Of a stretch of DNA of 64,000 bases, positions 42,801 through 50,704 are shown piece by piece; position 1 is the first letter of the stretch; the number at the start of each line of letters is the position of its first letter. A program made the translations under genes and the position numbers. Origin of the DNA: Alkalihalophilus pseudofirmus OF4 (GTDB taxonomy: Bacteria; Bacillota; Bacilli; Bacillales; Bacillaceae_D); the NCBI RefSeq assembly GCF_000005825.2, contig NC_013791.2, positions 2,666,001 to 2,730,000 on the forward strand, in the 5' to 3' direction. A model generated the notes under the pieces. That model did no database searches, had not been told where the DNA came from, and saw only the letters and a list, made by a program, of their open reading frames with translations.

Positions 42801-45789
42801 ACAAATCATGGTACATTGCGGATGGTTAGAAGGGAACTTTTTTCTTTGGGCAGAAAAACTGAATCGATCGAAATTCGATCAAATCGTTAGTTTTCAATAC
42901 CCTTTTTTAGTTCCTGCATTTGAACTCAAATTAGCGCTTTACCGCCATGATCAAAATAGTTTCTATGGGACGTTTGTTGAAACAGAAAAAGCGGTTATTG
43001 ATGTACCGTTAAAAAACAGGGAGTTTGTTTCTCCTGCAGGTCAAATGACGATTTATCAAGCACAAGAACAAATGAAATCTTACTCTTTTCCTATTGAAGG
43101 TATTCGATTATCAATTAATGAGCTTCTAGATCAATCGGAGCTCATCGACCATTGGGATGAGCAAGAAGACCTTGTCCTTTCACCAGATTTAAAGTATTGG
43201 ATGAGTCTTTTTTCTGAAGTTAAATCCTTGATCGCGCGTGGAGATATCGAGCCTAAAGCAAGCGGAGAATGGAATCTGTCATCATTTCGCTGGAATGAGT
43301 GGTCAGAAGCTCTGCCTAAGGTAAGCTTTTCGTTAAGGCCGACAACAGCATATATTCAATCCAAATCAACCCAGACTACTTTGTTAGAAGACTTTAAGGA
43401 CGTTCTATGGCGTTTTGCTGATTCGGCGATCCGCTCTCTTCTTAATGATCCTAATTGTCAAGCTGCCTATCAAGAGTGGATTCATGCAGCAGACGAGGAG
43501 CTAAAACCATCACTAGAAGCATTAGCCACAAGCAATCAAGTGCATGTCCATTTATCTGAACAAGCTTTTGGAGAGCGACTTGGTACAGTTAAGGTAGAAC
43601 CTTTCAAAACAGCCCTTGCCCTCGTTGAACCGAATGACCAAGATGACGACTGGAGCATTTCGCTTTGTGTAATTGACCGTGAATATCCGAGCCAAGTCAT
43701 TGAGATGAGTGAGTTAGAGCGCGGGGAACATCCGTGGAGAAGCAATCCTATCAGCCAACTAAAAAAGGACGTTTCAGAGCTGCAATCAAAGATTCCCATT
43801 CTTGATTCTTTATCTGTTTCTGCCCCAACCTTAAAACTTAGCGCTGATCAAGCGTATGAACTTTTTACGATCCATCACTCATTGCTTAAATCAATGGGCA
43901 TTCACCTTATTGTGCCTAAATGGTTAAAAGAGCGCAAAAAAGTTAAAGTTGAGCTCACAGTAGAAGGCATTCATCAACCAGCAACAAGTGAACCTTTACT
44001 CGACTGGCAAAGCCTGGCTTCATTTACTTATCAGATTGCTATTGGAGATAGCACCTTAACAGCGGAACAATTTGATCAATTTGTTAAAGGCAGCAAACCA
44101 TTTATATATGCGAACGGGGAATGGATCAGCTGGGACCCAAAGCTTGCCGCAAAGCTTCAATCCTACCTTAACAGTACATTAAATGAGACGACGTATTTTG
44201 AGGCCCTTAAAAAGGATCAAGATGCAGAAGAATGGATAGATGAACTTGACGTAGAATGGGATTTTAACTGGGGAGAGACGCTTGAGAAATCTTTAGAATT
44301 ATTATATAAACAAGCCCCCCCTTTAATTGAGCTTCCTGACAGCCTTCACGGGGAACTACGTCCTTACCAGCATCAAGGTGTCTCTTGGATCGCTCAATTA
44401 CGACACACAGGATTTGGCGGCTGCTTAGCTGATGACATGGGTCTTGGAAAATCGATTCAAACGATTGCTTATATCCTTTTTACGTTAGAAAATCAAACGA
44501 AAGAGCAACGAAAACCATTCCTGCTCATTTGTCCAACTTCACTTATTTACAACTGGTTAAAAGAGTGTGAAAAATTCGCTCCTAGTGCGCGAATTTTTGT
44601 TCATCACGGGCAGTCACGCCTGACAGAACAAGAAGTTGATTCGATGGAAGAATGGGATATCATTTTAACTTCCTATCAATTAGCAGTCAGAGATACAGAG
44701 TTATTAAAGAACGTTACTTGGAATGGGCTCATTTTAGATGAGGCTCAGCACATTAAAAATGTGGATACAAAGCAACGGCGCGCTATTAAGCAAATTAAAG
44801 CCGCTCATCGATTAGCCCTGACTGGAACACCTATTGAAAACCGACTAAAAGAATTATGGTCGTTAATTGATGTGATTAACCCATCATTCCTCGGCTCTTT
44901 CAAGTCGTTTCAAGATTCCTTTATCAAGCCGATTGAAAAAGATCAGAATCAGGATAAGCTTAAGACACTGCAGCAGCTTATTTATCCATTTATTTTAAGG
45001 CGGAAGAAATCGGATGAATTATTGCAGTTAGGGTTGCCGGAGAAACTAGAGCAGGTCCATAAGGTAACATTATCGGTCGAACAAGCTGCCCTGTATCAGG
45101 CAGTAGTGGATGATATTTTATCAAGGCTGAATCAAGTATCACAGCTCGAGAGACGCGCTTTAATCTTAAAAAGCCTTACAAAATTAAAGCAAATTTGTAA
45201 TCATCCTGCCCAATTTCTTAAAACTGATGAAGTAAGCAGGCATGACTCAAGAAAGTGGGATGAATTATTTGCTTTAATTGAAGACATTCACAATCGAAAC
45301 GAGAAGGTGTTAATTTTTTCTCAATATAAAGAAATGGGCCGTTTAATAGCTGAGGAGCTAGAGCGCCGCTATCAAAAAGACGTCCCTTTTCTACACGGCA
45401 GTCTAACAAGACCGAAGCGGCAAGAGGCTATTGAAAGATTTCAAGAAGACCCGGAAGTCACTGCTTTTGTTCTTTCTCTTAAAGCAGGAGGAGTTGGCCT
45501 AAACTTAACAGCGGCAAATCATGTGATCCATTATGACAGATGGTGGAATCCTGCAGTCGAAAATCAAGCAACTGACCGTGCCTTTAGGATCGGTCAGACA
45601 AAAGATGTGACAGTTCATAAATTAATGACTTCAGGTACACTCGAAGAGAGAATTGATAAGATGTTAACTCAAAAGCAATCCTTGGCAGATCAAGTGCTGC
45701 AAGCAGGAGAACAGCAGGTAACAGAATTGTCCAATGAAGAGATTCATCATTTAATACGTTTGACTACTAGTCCAGAAAGGAGTTTATAA
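42793..45789 (+). CDS. SNF2/SWI2-family DNA-dependent ATPase (YwqA/RapA-like)
   Basis: A 998-residue helicase-like motor. Residues about 1-510 form the bacterial SNF2-associated region. The ATPase core has ADDMGLGKSIQT (Walker A, about residue 550), LDEAQHIKN (DEAH-type Walker B), LALTGTPIENRLKELW (motif III), LIFSQYKEMGRL and LKAGGVGLNLTAANHVIHYDRWWNP plus TDRAFRIGQ (motifs V and VI). All ATPase motifs are intact. The TTG at 42793 is chosen because GAGGAG lies 10 bases upstream inside the previous gene. The family remodels DNA-protein complexes or recycles RNA polymerase; the exact role of YwqA is not established. Confidence 0.92.
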   Translation: MNKQIMVHCGWLEGNFFLWAEKLNRSKFDQIVSFQYPFLVPAFELKLALYRHDQNSFYGTFVETEKAVIDVPLKNREFVSPAGQMTIYQAQEQMKSYSFPIEGIRLSINELLDQSELIDHWDEQEDLVLSPDLKYWMSLFSEVKSLIARGDIEPKASGEWNLSSFRWNEWSEALPKVSFSLRPTTAYIQSKSTQTTLLEDFKDVLWRFADSAIRSLLNDPNCQAAYQEWIHAADEELKPSLEALATSNQVHVHLSEQAFGERLGTVKVEPFKTALALVEPNDQDDDWSISLCVIDREYPSQVIEMSELERGEHPWRSNPISQLKKDVSELQSKIPILDSLSVSAPTLKLSADQAYELFTIHHSLLKSMGIHLIVPKWLKERKKVKVELTVEGIHQPATSEPLLDWQSLASFTYQIAIGDSTLTAEQFDQFVKGSKPFIYANGEWISWDPKLAAKLQSYLNSTLNETTYFEALKKDQDAEEWIDELDVEWDFNWGETLEKSLELLYKQAPPLIELPDSLHGELRPYQHQGVSWIAQLRHTGFGGCLADDMGLGKSIQTIAYILFTLENQTKEQRKPFLLICPTSLIYNWLKECEKFAPSARIFVHHGQSRLTEQEVDSMEEWDIILTSYQLAVRDTELLKNVTWNGLILDEAQHIKNVDTKQRRAIKQIKAAHRLALTGTPIENRLKELWSLIDVINPSFLGSFKSFQDSFIKPIEKDQNQDKLKTLQQLIYPFILRRKKSDELLQLGLPEKLEQVHKVTLSVEQAALYQAVVDDILSRLNQVSQLERRALILKSLTKLKQICNHPAQFLKTDEVSRHDSRKWDELFALIEDIHNRNEKVLIFSQYKEMGRLIAEELERRYQKDVPFLHGSLTRPKRQEAIERFQEDPEVTAFVLSLKAGGVGLNLTAANHVIHYDRWWNPAVENQATDRAFRIGQTKDVTVHKLMTSGTLEERIDKMLTQKQSLADQVLQAGEQQVTELSNEEIHHLIRLTTSPERSL

Positions 45790-45795
45790 AATAAG

Positions 45796-45978
45796 ATGAA
45801 AGCAGAATATGAAGAGCCCTATAAAAGCTATTGGATCGGCTCAAAAAATATGCCTACCACCGAAAACTCCCCTAACTCTACAACTCCAACGCCTGCCCAT
45901 CACTCTGAGATGTGGAGTAAAATGAAGCAGTCTATTCAAGAAGCCGCAAAGAAAAAATGGAATATTGTAGATGAATAA
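45796..45978 (+). CDS. Small protein of 60 residues, unknown
   Basis: Short frame directly after the helicase gene (6-base gap). Polar, Pro/Thr/Ser-rich N-terminal half (NSPNSTTPTPAHH), then one amphipathic helix (MWSKMKQSIQEAAKKKWNIV). AAAGGAG lies 12 bases before the ATG, a bit far. A terminator follows, so it would be the last gene of the helicase operon. Probably real, function unknown. Confidence 0.5.
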   Translation: MKAEYEEPYKSYWIGSKNMPTTENSPNSTTPTPAHHSEMWSKMKQSIQEAAKKKWNIVDE

Positions 45979-45990
45979 TACATCCCAAAA

Positions 45991-46023
45991 AAGACTAAGC
46001 GATATAAACTCGCTTAGTCTTTT
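45991..46023. terminator. Bidirectional terminator after the helicase operon
   Basis: A perfect 12-base stem (45991-46002 with 46010-46021), A6 on the left side giving a T run for the minus strand, TTTT on the right. Confidence 0.9.
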
Positions 46024-46039
46024 CTCTACATTTATTTGA

Positions 46040-46531
46040 TCACTCTAATTCAATTGTACTTTCTGCTTTAAATTGTTCCTTATTCTCTACTTCTTCTCCG
46101 TCAACTGCAGCAGCAACCACTTCAATATAAATGGTATGAGTGCTTGATGACCACTGATCAGTTGAAAGTGTTTCTTGATAAGACTTTGTTTCACCCGGCT
46201 CAAATGTCTCAGAGGTTAACGCCATGGTAAACATCATCTCATTTGAGTAACGGTATACTTCATTTCCTTCTTCATCTACAACAACCAATTCATATTTCTG
46301 ACCCGAGGTAAAGTCCAATGTAGCTGCTTCATCCATCTGATTTGTTATCTCGATATCTACCACGACCTCGCCCTCACCATTTTGTTCAGTAGTAACATTA
46401 ACAGCCCAATCTGAATTCATAGCCGCATCGTCCCCTTCTGCTTGGTCTCCTCCTGGACTGGTAGCTGTTTGTCCACATGCTGTCATAAAGATCAATCCAA
46501 GCGCCATAAAAATAGAAAATATATGTTTCAT
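46040..46531 (-). CDS. Lipoprotein with an Ipi-type (BsuPI) proteinase inhibitor domain
   Basis: A 163-residue protein with a lipoprotein signal (MTAC, Cys about residue 19), an acidic linker, and an Ipi domain (about 50-140): VDIEITNQMDEAATLDFTSGQKYELVVVDEEG and EVYRYSNEMMFTMAL match the core of the B. subtilis intracellular proteinase inhibitor. In B. subtilis Ipi is cytoplasmic and inhibits the major intracellular protease; here the domain would be held outside the membrane. The ATG at 46531 is chosen: GGAGG is 6 bases away, while the ATG at 46537 touches it. It follows the yitT-like gene, as ipi does in B. subtilis. Confidence 0.85.
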   Translation of the reverse strand: MKHIFSIFMALGLIFMTACGQTATSPGGDQAEGDDAAMNSDWAVNVTTEQNGEGEVVVDIEITNQMDEAATLDFTSGQKYELVVVDEEGNEVYRYSNEMMFTMALTSETFEPGETKSYQETLSTDQWSSSTHTIYIEVVAAAVDGEEVENKEQFKAESTIELE

Positions 46532-46545
46532 GTACATCCTCCTTT

Positions 46546-47367
46546 TTACTCTTTGCGAAACAAACCATAAATTCCTGTTGTTTCGATTATATTTGTAAAT
46601 GCTTCAGGATCAACAGAATCGATGACATGCTTAAGATCATATAATTCATATCTAGTAATCACGGTCATTAGAACTTCTTTTTCATCCGCCATATACCCAC
46701 CTTTAGCAGGCAGTCTCGTTATTCCTCTGGTAATGCGTTCGTGTATCGCCTGTCTTAATTCTTCTGGTTTCTTCGTCACAATCATTGCTGTCAGCTTCAC
46801 ATGACGTGTATGAATGGCATCAATAACACGTGATGTCACATAAAGAGTAACCAGTGTATATAATGCTTTTTCAGGATCAAACAAAAAGCCGGAAGCTAGA
46901 ACAATCACTCCGTTTAGTAAAAAGAAATAGATTCCTACGGGGCGGTCACTTAACCTTGATAAGATTAACACGATGATATCAATACCGCCTGTGGATGCAC
47001 CTACTTTCAAAGTGATGCCTGCTCCTATTGCGGCAATCACACCTCCAAATACGGCATTTAATAAAATATCGCTTGAATAGTTTGTAATAGGTACAATTTC
47101 AAGAAATAATGTAGTAAAAGCGACGTTTAAAAAACTATAAACGGTGAAGCTCTTTCCAATTTTCAACCATCCGATAATTGCTACAGGAATATTCAGCAAG
47201 AATAACATTATACCAGTTGATAGGGGTAAAATCGTTGCCAATAATTGGGACACCCCTGTAAAACCACTTGCAAACACATTAGCTGGTATCAGAAAAAAGT
47301 TCAAAGAGATTGCTAATAAAAACGCTGAAAAGATAATGACCAACAGTTTCTTTAATTCGTTTACCAT
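46546..47367 (-). CDS. YitT-family membrane protein (DUF161/DUF2179)
   Basis: A 273-residue protein with five or six transmembrane helices in two YitT repeats (about 1-190; GFTGVSQLLA, KVGASTGGIDIIVLIL) and a cytoplasmic DUF2179 domain at the C-terminus (ITRLPAKGGYMADEKEVLMTVITRYE). Function unknown; DUF2179 resembles small ligand-binding regulatory domains. It starts 4 bases after the esterase stop without a strong Shine-Dalgarno sequence, suggesting translational coupling. Several paralogues exist in most bacilli; this one lies next to an Ipi-domain gene, like B. subtilis yitT. Confidence 0.88.
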   Translation of the reverse strand: MVNELKKLLVIIFSAFLLAISLNFFLIPANVFASGFTGVSQLLATILPLSTGIMLFLLNIPVAIIGWLKIGKSFTVYSFLNVAFTTLFLEIVPITNYSSDILLNAVFGGVIAAIGAGITLKVGASTGGIDIIVLILSRLSDRPVGIYFFLLNGVIVLASGFLFDPEKALYTLVTLYVTSRVIDAIHTRHVKLTAMIVTKKPEELRQAIHERITRGITRLPAKGGYMADEKEVLMTVITRYELYDLKHVIDSVDPEAFTNIIETTGIYGLFRKE

Positions 47368-47371
47368 ACGA

Positions 47372-48163
47372 TCACCATACAGATGCTTTCACTTTTTCAT
47401 TTAAGAGATGAGTACAAAACCAATCTACACCTTGCAACGTTGCGTGTCTCGTTACCTTATGAGATGTATTCGGTTCTTGAATAAACTGAATTCGATCTGT
47501 TTGATCATATTGATCATAAAGCTGTGCATACAGGGCTTTTGAATAATCAAAAGGTACAACCTGATCTTGTTCCCCGTGCCAAATCAAAAGCGGTCTCTCA
47601 TTTAATGCTTCTAGATTTTGTGATAAGTCTACTGCTTTTAACTGACTTAACATCGCTTGCTTCATTTTCTCTTCAAGCGTATGCCCAGAGTCTTCAATCA
47701 TTTTAATTTGGGCATTAGCAAATGACTGGAAATAGGCAGTACCCATAAACGAAACAGCCGAATGAATCCAAGAATATTGACTGAGTGTCCCATACATTGT
47801 GATCGCGCCCATTGAGGTTCCTGCAACGCCGATGCGTTCATTATCAATCAATTCTCGTTGCTGCAGATTATCTTTAATCAAGCTGATTTCTTTAATTGAT
47901 TGTAAGACAATATTCCAAAAAAGAACATCACGATCTTTTCCGCGCACATCCCCCTCACGTTCCCCGTGATGGAGTGCATCAGGCAGGATCACCCGAAATC
48001 CTTTCTCTGCTAATAAATAGGCTATCGCTAAATTATGTTCTTTAGCACTTGTATACCCATGAAGGAAAAAGACTGTAGGAAGTTGTTTGGTATGATCATT
48101 TTCTGCTTTCACTACATGTAACGTAGGGATGTTATGGATCGTTTCATTTTTTATTGTAATCAA
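47372..48163 (-). CDS. Alpha/beta hydrolase, esterase (YitV-like)
   Basis: A 263-residue cytoplasmic esterase/peptidase-type hydrolase. Oxyanion-loop FFLHGYTSAKEHN, nucleophile elbow GVAGTSMGAITM (Ser about residue 120), acid in WHGEQDQVVPF (Asp) and base in EPNTSHKVT (His). DALHHGEREGDVRG is characteristic of the YitV/prolyl oligopeptidase-like group. The TTG at 48163 is chosen: AAGGAG is 8 bases upstream, while the TTG at 48181 would lie within that site. It heads a unit with the YitT-like and Ipi-domain genes. Confidence 0.88.
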   Translation of the reverse strand: MITIKNETIHNIPTLHVVKAENDHTKQLPTVFFLHGYTSAKEHNLAIAYLLAEKGFRVILPDALHHGEREGDVRGKDRDVLFWNIVLQSIKEISLIKDNLQQRELIDNERIGVAGTSMGAITMYGTLSQYSWIHSAVSFMGTAYFQSFANAQIKMIEDSGHTLEEKMKQAMLSQLKAVDLSQNLEALNERPLLIWHGEQDQVVPFDYSKALYAQLYDQYDQTDRIQFIQEPNTSHKVTRHATLQGVDWFCTHLLNEKVKASVW

Positions 48164-48311
48164 TTTGTCTGCTCCTTCCAATAATTAGATTCCATTTGTG
48201 ATACGGATTATTATAGCACTGGAATTTAATTATTTCATTAAAACAATTCTTACGATAAGAGCCTAAGTTACCTTTACTACACAACCTGCCCTTATTTATC
48301 AAAAAACAAAC

Positions 48312-48335
48312 AAAAAGCCACCCGCATTGGTGACT
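48312..48335 (-). terminator. Terminator of the small gene at 48335-48616
   Basis: A 7-base stem AGCCACC/GGTGACT (one G-T pair) touching the stop codon, followed on the minus strand by TTTTTG and further T runs. Confidence 0.75.
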
Positions 48336-48616
48336 TAATATTGATTCTGCTGTTGTTTTTCATTATATCTTTGAACACTGTAGAGGGCACCTTCATTCAC
48401 CATTTTATTATCATCTACATCATACGGGTCAGGGTGTCCTGCTTTAATCTCAGTTTGACCATTTTGATTTTCTGCTCTTTGCTTGGTCACTTTTGTGTAC
48501 ATTTGCTTTAATTGACGTTTTGCTTTTTCTCTTCTTTCTTCATCTTTTAGAAGCATAGTTGTAGCACTTGCTACTCCTGCGACAACAGAGGCGACTAGAG
48601 TTCGCTTCATATTCAT
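48335..48616 (-). CDS. Small protein with N-terminal hydrophobic segment, YtxH-like character
   Basis: A 93-residue protein: a short hydrophobic or signal-like start (MNMKRTLVASVVAGVASATTMLL), then a strongly basic helix (DEERREKAKRQLKQMYTKVTKQR), then a polar Gln/Asn-rich end. This build is like the small YtxH/general-stress membrane proteins but I see no firm family match. GGTGGGAG lies upstream of the ATG. Divergent from the small gene at 48742. Confidence 0.6.
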   Translation of the reverse strand: MNMKRTLVASVVAGVASATTMLLKDEERREKAKRQLKQMYTKVTKQRAENQNGQTEIKAGHPDPYDVDDNKMVNEGALYSVQRYNEKQQQNQY

Positions 48617-48741
48617 AAATGATCTCCCACCTTTTCAAATTGTTACAATATGTTTTCCCTAAATAAATCAAAGTAAACATTTATCATGATTTCCGGTGAG
48701 AATGCACACACTATAATATCATTTATGAAAGCAGGTGAATT

Positions 48742-48873
48742 ATGTCACACACTGGAGATTCAAACAAAAAAAAGAAAGATAATAATGCAATCAATGCTAA
48801 GAAAAATCAACAAGCAATGGAAAATGCCCGCCGCGGCAAGCATACTGACTCAAAAGAACCAGACCACCTATAA
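48742..48873 (+). CDS. Small hydrophilic protein of 43 residues, perhaps DUF3941
   Basis: Short frame with AGGTGA 6 bases before the ATG and TATAAT at 48712-48717 upstream. The product is Lys/Asn/Gln-rich (begins MSHTGDSNKKKKDNNA, ends DSKEPDHL). The start and the DHL end recall the short DUF3941 proteins of bacilli, recalled from memory and not checked. Function unknown. Confidence 0.6.
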   Translation: MSHTGDSNKKKKDNNAINAKKNQQAMENARRGKHTDSKEPDHL

Positions 48874-48890
48874 AAGAGCAAAGCAGAGGA

Positions 48891-49895
48891 TTAGTTAAAG
48901 ATCTCCTCTGCTCCCTCTATTTCTTCTTGCTGACTGTCTCCAAAGCCTCTTAGTTGGTGATCCCAATAACCGATACGTTCAATCGATTGATCACTGCCTG
49001 CTATAAACCATATGGAACCAAACTCCACATCATAAATGATCACTTGTTTTCCATCAATCGATTCTCTCACATACTGATTACCATACGCACGAATGGCATC
49101 ATTTAACCGGTCTCCTACAGAAATTCCTTTTGACGTTTCGTAACCAGCATTTGAGACGATCAAATGTGATAGAGCATTATCTGTGATTTCAATTTGAAGA
49201 TCAAAGGCTTTTTCTGTTCGTTCATGCCCGTACCGATCTCTATATGTAAACTCATTTTCTGATCCATAAAAACCAATATAATCAGCAGTCATTCCATACC
49301 CAGTATTCCAGTGAATGGCTCCTAACACACCGTTTACTTGTTCTTTATTTAATCCGATAGACAGGCCTGCCAATTCCATCAGACCTGGCGAATTAAGGTG
49401 AATGATCCCTGCGTCTTGATACATGTAATAATCAAAGCCTAATTTTCCTACATCTGCTAGTCGAATCACATCTCGGTTTTGAAAATAGTCAAGAGAAAAA
49501 CCAGATAAAAAAGAAAGGATCTCTTCATGTTCTTTCTCTTCTTCTGTCATTTCTCTGTTTTCAATGCTTTCAATGCTTTCAATGCTTTCAATCCTTGAAT
49601 CCTCATCTGCAAGGGACTTTTTTTTGCGCTCTTCATTTAGCACTCGGATAATTTTTTGGACATATCTATCTCCATCATTAAGCTCTTCATTAAAAAGAGC
49701 TGCCTCCATTAACACCGGTCTCAAAGGAAGCCACCATTCACCGTTTATCTTTACCGGTTCTCCTACGTACCTTTGTTCTTGACCATCTATATAAAACCAA
49801 GTCTTTGCTGTTTCTGATGCGTAAGAATGAGAAGGTGACACGAAAAACAAACAACTTAAGACCAAAGACAATATACCTATTTTTATTTTATTCAT
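48891..49895 (-). CDS. Exported protein, stalk-domain-like, unknown function
   Basis: A 334-residue protein with a signal peptide (MNKIKIGILSLVLSCLFFV to SHSYA). The early stretch TWFYIDGQEQRYVGEPVKINGEWWLPLRPVL looks like a copper amine oxidase N-domain-type stalk repeat. A charged region with an Ile-Glu-Ser repeat (about 105-115) follows. The C-terminal half has two similar blocks about 85 residues apart (GLSIGLNKEQVNGVLGAIHW and GISVGDRLNDAIRAYG), each followed by a strand-rich segment, suggesting a duplicated domain. The ATG at 49895 has AGGGG 9 bases upstream; TTG at 49904 is the alternative. Probably wall-associated. Confidence 0.7.
   Translation of the reverse strand: MNKIKIGILSLVLSCLFFVSPSHSYASETAKTWFYIDGQEQRYVGEPVKINGEWWLPLRPVLMEAALFNEELNDGDRYVQKIIRVLNEERKKKSLADEDSRIESIESIESIENREMTEEEKEHEEILSFLSGFSLDYFQNRDVIRLADVGKLGFDYYMYQDAGIIHLNSPGLMELAGLSIGLNKEQVNGVLGAIHWNTGYGMTADYIGFYGSENEFTYRDRYGHERTEKAFDLQIEITDNALSHLIVSNAGYETSKGISVGDRLNDAIRAYGNQYVRESIDGKQVIIYDVEFGSIWFIAGSDQSIERIGYWDHQLRGFGDSQQEEIEGAEEIFN
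49561..49596 (-). repeat. 9-base tandem repeat encoding Ile-Glu-Ser
   Basis: Three perfect copies of TCAATGCTT and one with a single change, in frame within the exported protein gene. Gains or losses of units would keep the frame. Confidence 0.92.
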
Positions 49896-50003
49896 TCTTT
49901 CCAACCCCTATTAATATTCTCCATTGTCAATAGTTTACTAGAATTTAACCTTTTTTCCTACAACAATCTACATTATTTTTGGGGTTAATGTCATTTTATT
50001 GAT

Positions 50004-50033
50004 CAAAAAAAGAACTCAGATACCTGAGCTCTT
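50004..50033 (-). terminator. Terminator of the Lmo0937-type gene
   Basis: AAGAGCTCAG/CTGAGTTCTT stem (minus strand) with a GTAT loop and T7. Confidence 0.85.
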
Positions 50034-50046
50034 AGCGTGAATTCAA

Positions 50047-50187
50047 CTATGCTTTTCTTCCCGTGATTAGACGGAATATAAACAAGACTAATGCGATCAC
50101 CAGAAGGATATGGATTAAGTTCCCTGCAATTTCAAAACTAAAGCCTAACAGCCATAAAATGAGCAAGATGATTAAGATTGTCCACAT
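50047..50187 (-). CDS. Small membrane protein, Lmo0937 family
   Basis: A 46-residue protein that is almost entirely two transmembrane helices (MWTILIILLILWLLGFSFE and NLIHILLVIALVLFIFRLI) with a basic end (TGRKA). The pattern WTILIILLILWLLGF...LIHILLVIA is that of the Lmo0937 family of small membrane proteins in Firmicutes, function unknown. AAAGGAGGAGGG precedes the ATG, a very strong site. Monocistronic with its own terminator. Confidence 0.85.
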   Translation of the reverse strand: MWTILIILLILWLLGFSFEIAGNLIHILLVIALVLFIFRLITGRKA

Positions 50188-50248
50188 TTATACCCTCCTC
50201 CTTTCTGCATTCAGTATGTTTAGCATCACCCATCTCGTTAAAATTACT

Positions 50249-50281
50249 CAAAAGAAAGCACAGTGCCTTTTGACACTGTGC
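50249..50281 (-). terminator. Hairpin terminator after the rhodanese gene
   Basis: Perfect GCACAGTG/CACTGTGC stem (50258-50265 with 50274-50281) followed on the minus strand by TTTCTTTTG. Confidence 0.75.
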
Positions 50282-50287
50282 AGCTTT

Positions 50288-50653
50288 TTAACGATATAAC
50301 TCTTGGGTATTTTCAACCATCCATTCAAGGCCGTCCTGACGATCCCCATCCCAGCTCAGCATACCGCCGTAGTAATTTCTAACATCATTAAATCCGTTGT
50401 TTTTTAAATAAAGTGCTACATTTTGACTTCGCGCCCCGCTGCGGCAAATAAATACGTAGCTTTTTGACTTATCAAGCTTCTCAAGATGAGCAGGGATTGT
50501 TTGCATAGGGATTAAAGGAACGCCAGGGATATGACTTTCTTCGTACTCATCTATTTCACGAACATCAATCAGAATAGGTGAGGCTGAATCGTTCACCATT
50601 CCTTTTAATTCATCCGTATCGACTTGGATAATACCATCTAATTCATTGCTCAT
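50288..50653 (-). CDS. Single-domain rhodanese-like sulfurtransferase
   Basis: A 121-residue cytoplasmic protein of one rhodanese domain. The DVREIDEYEESHIPG block and the active-site loop FICRSGARSQNVA (Cys about residue 90, CRSGARS) are intact, so it should carry a persulfide. YGGMLSWDGD is the usual end. Family members move sulfur for thiol, iron-sulfur or tRNA chemistry; the particular acceptor is unknown. AAGGAGAG precedes the ATG. It lies 50 bases after the AI-2E family gene. Confidence 0.92.
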   Translation of the reverse strand: MSNELDGIIQVDTDELKGMVNDSASPILIDVREIDEYEESHIPGVPLIPMQTIPAHLEKLDKSKSYVFICRSGARSQNVALYLKNNGFNDVRNYYGGMLSWDGDRQDGLEWMVENTQELYR

Positions 50654-50704
50654 TCATCTCTCTCCTTACTCTGCTTCATTTATTCGTTTAATCATTAATC
50701 ATCA

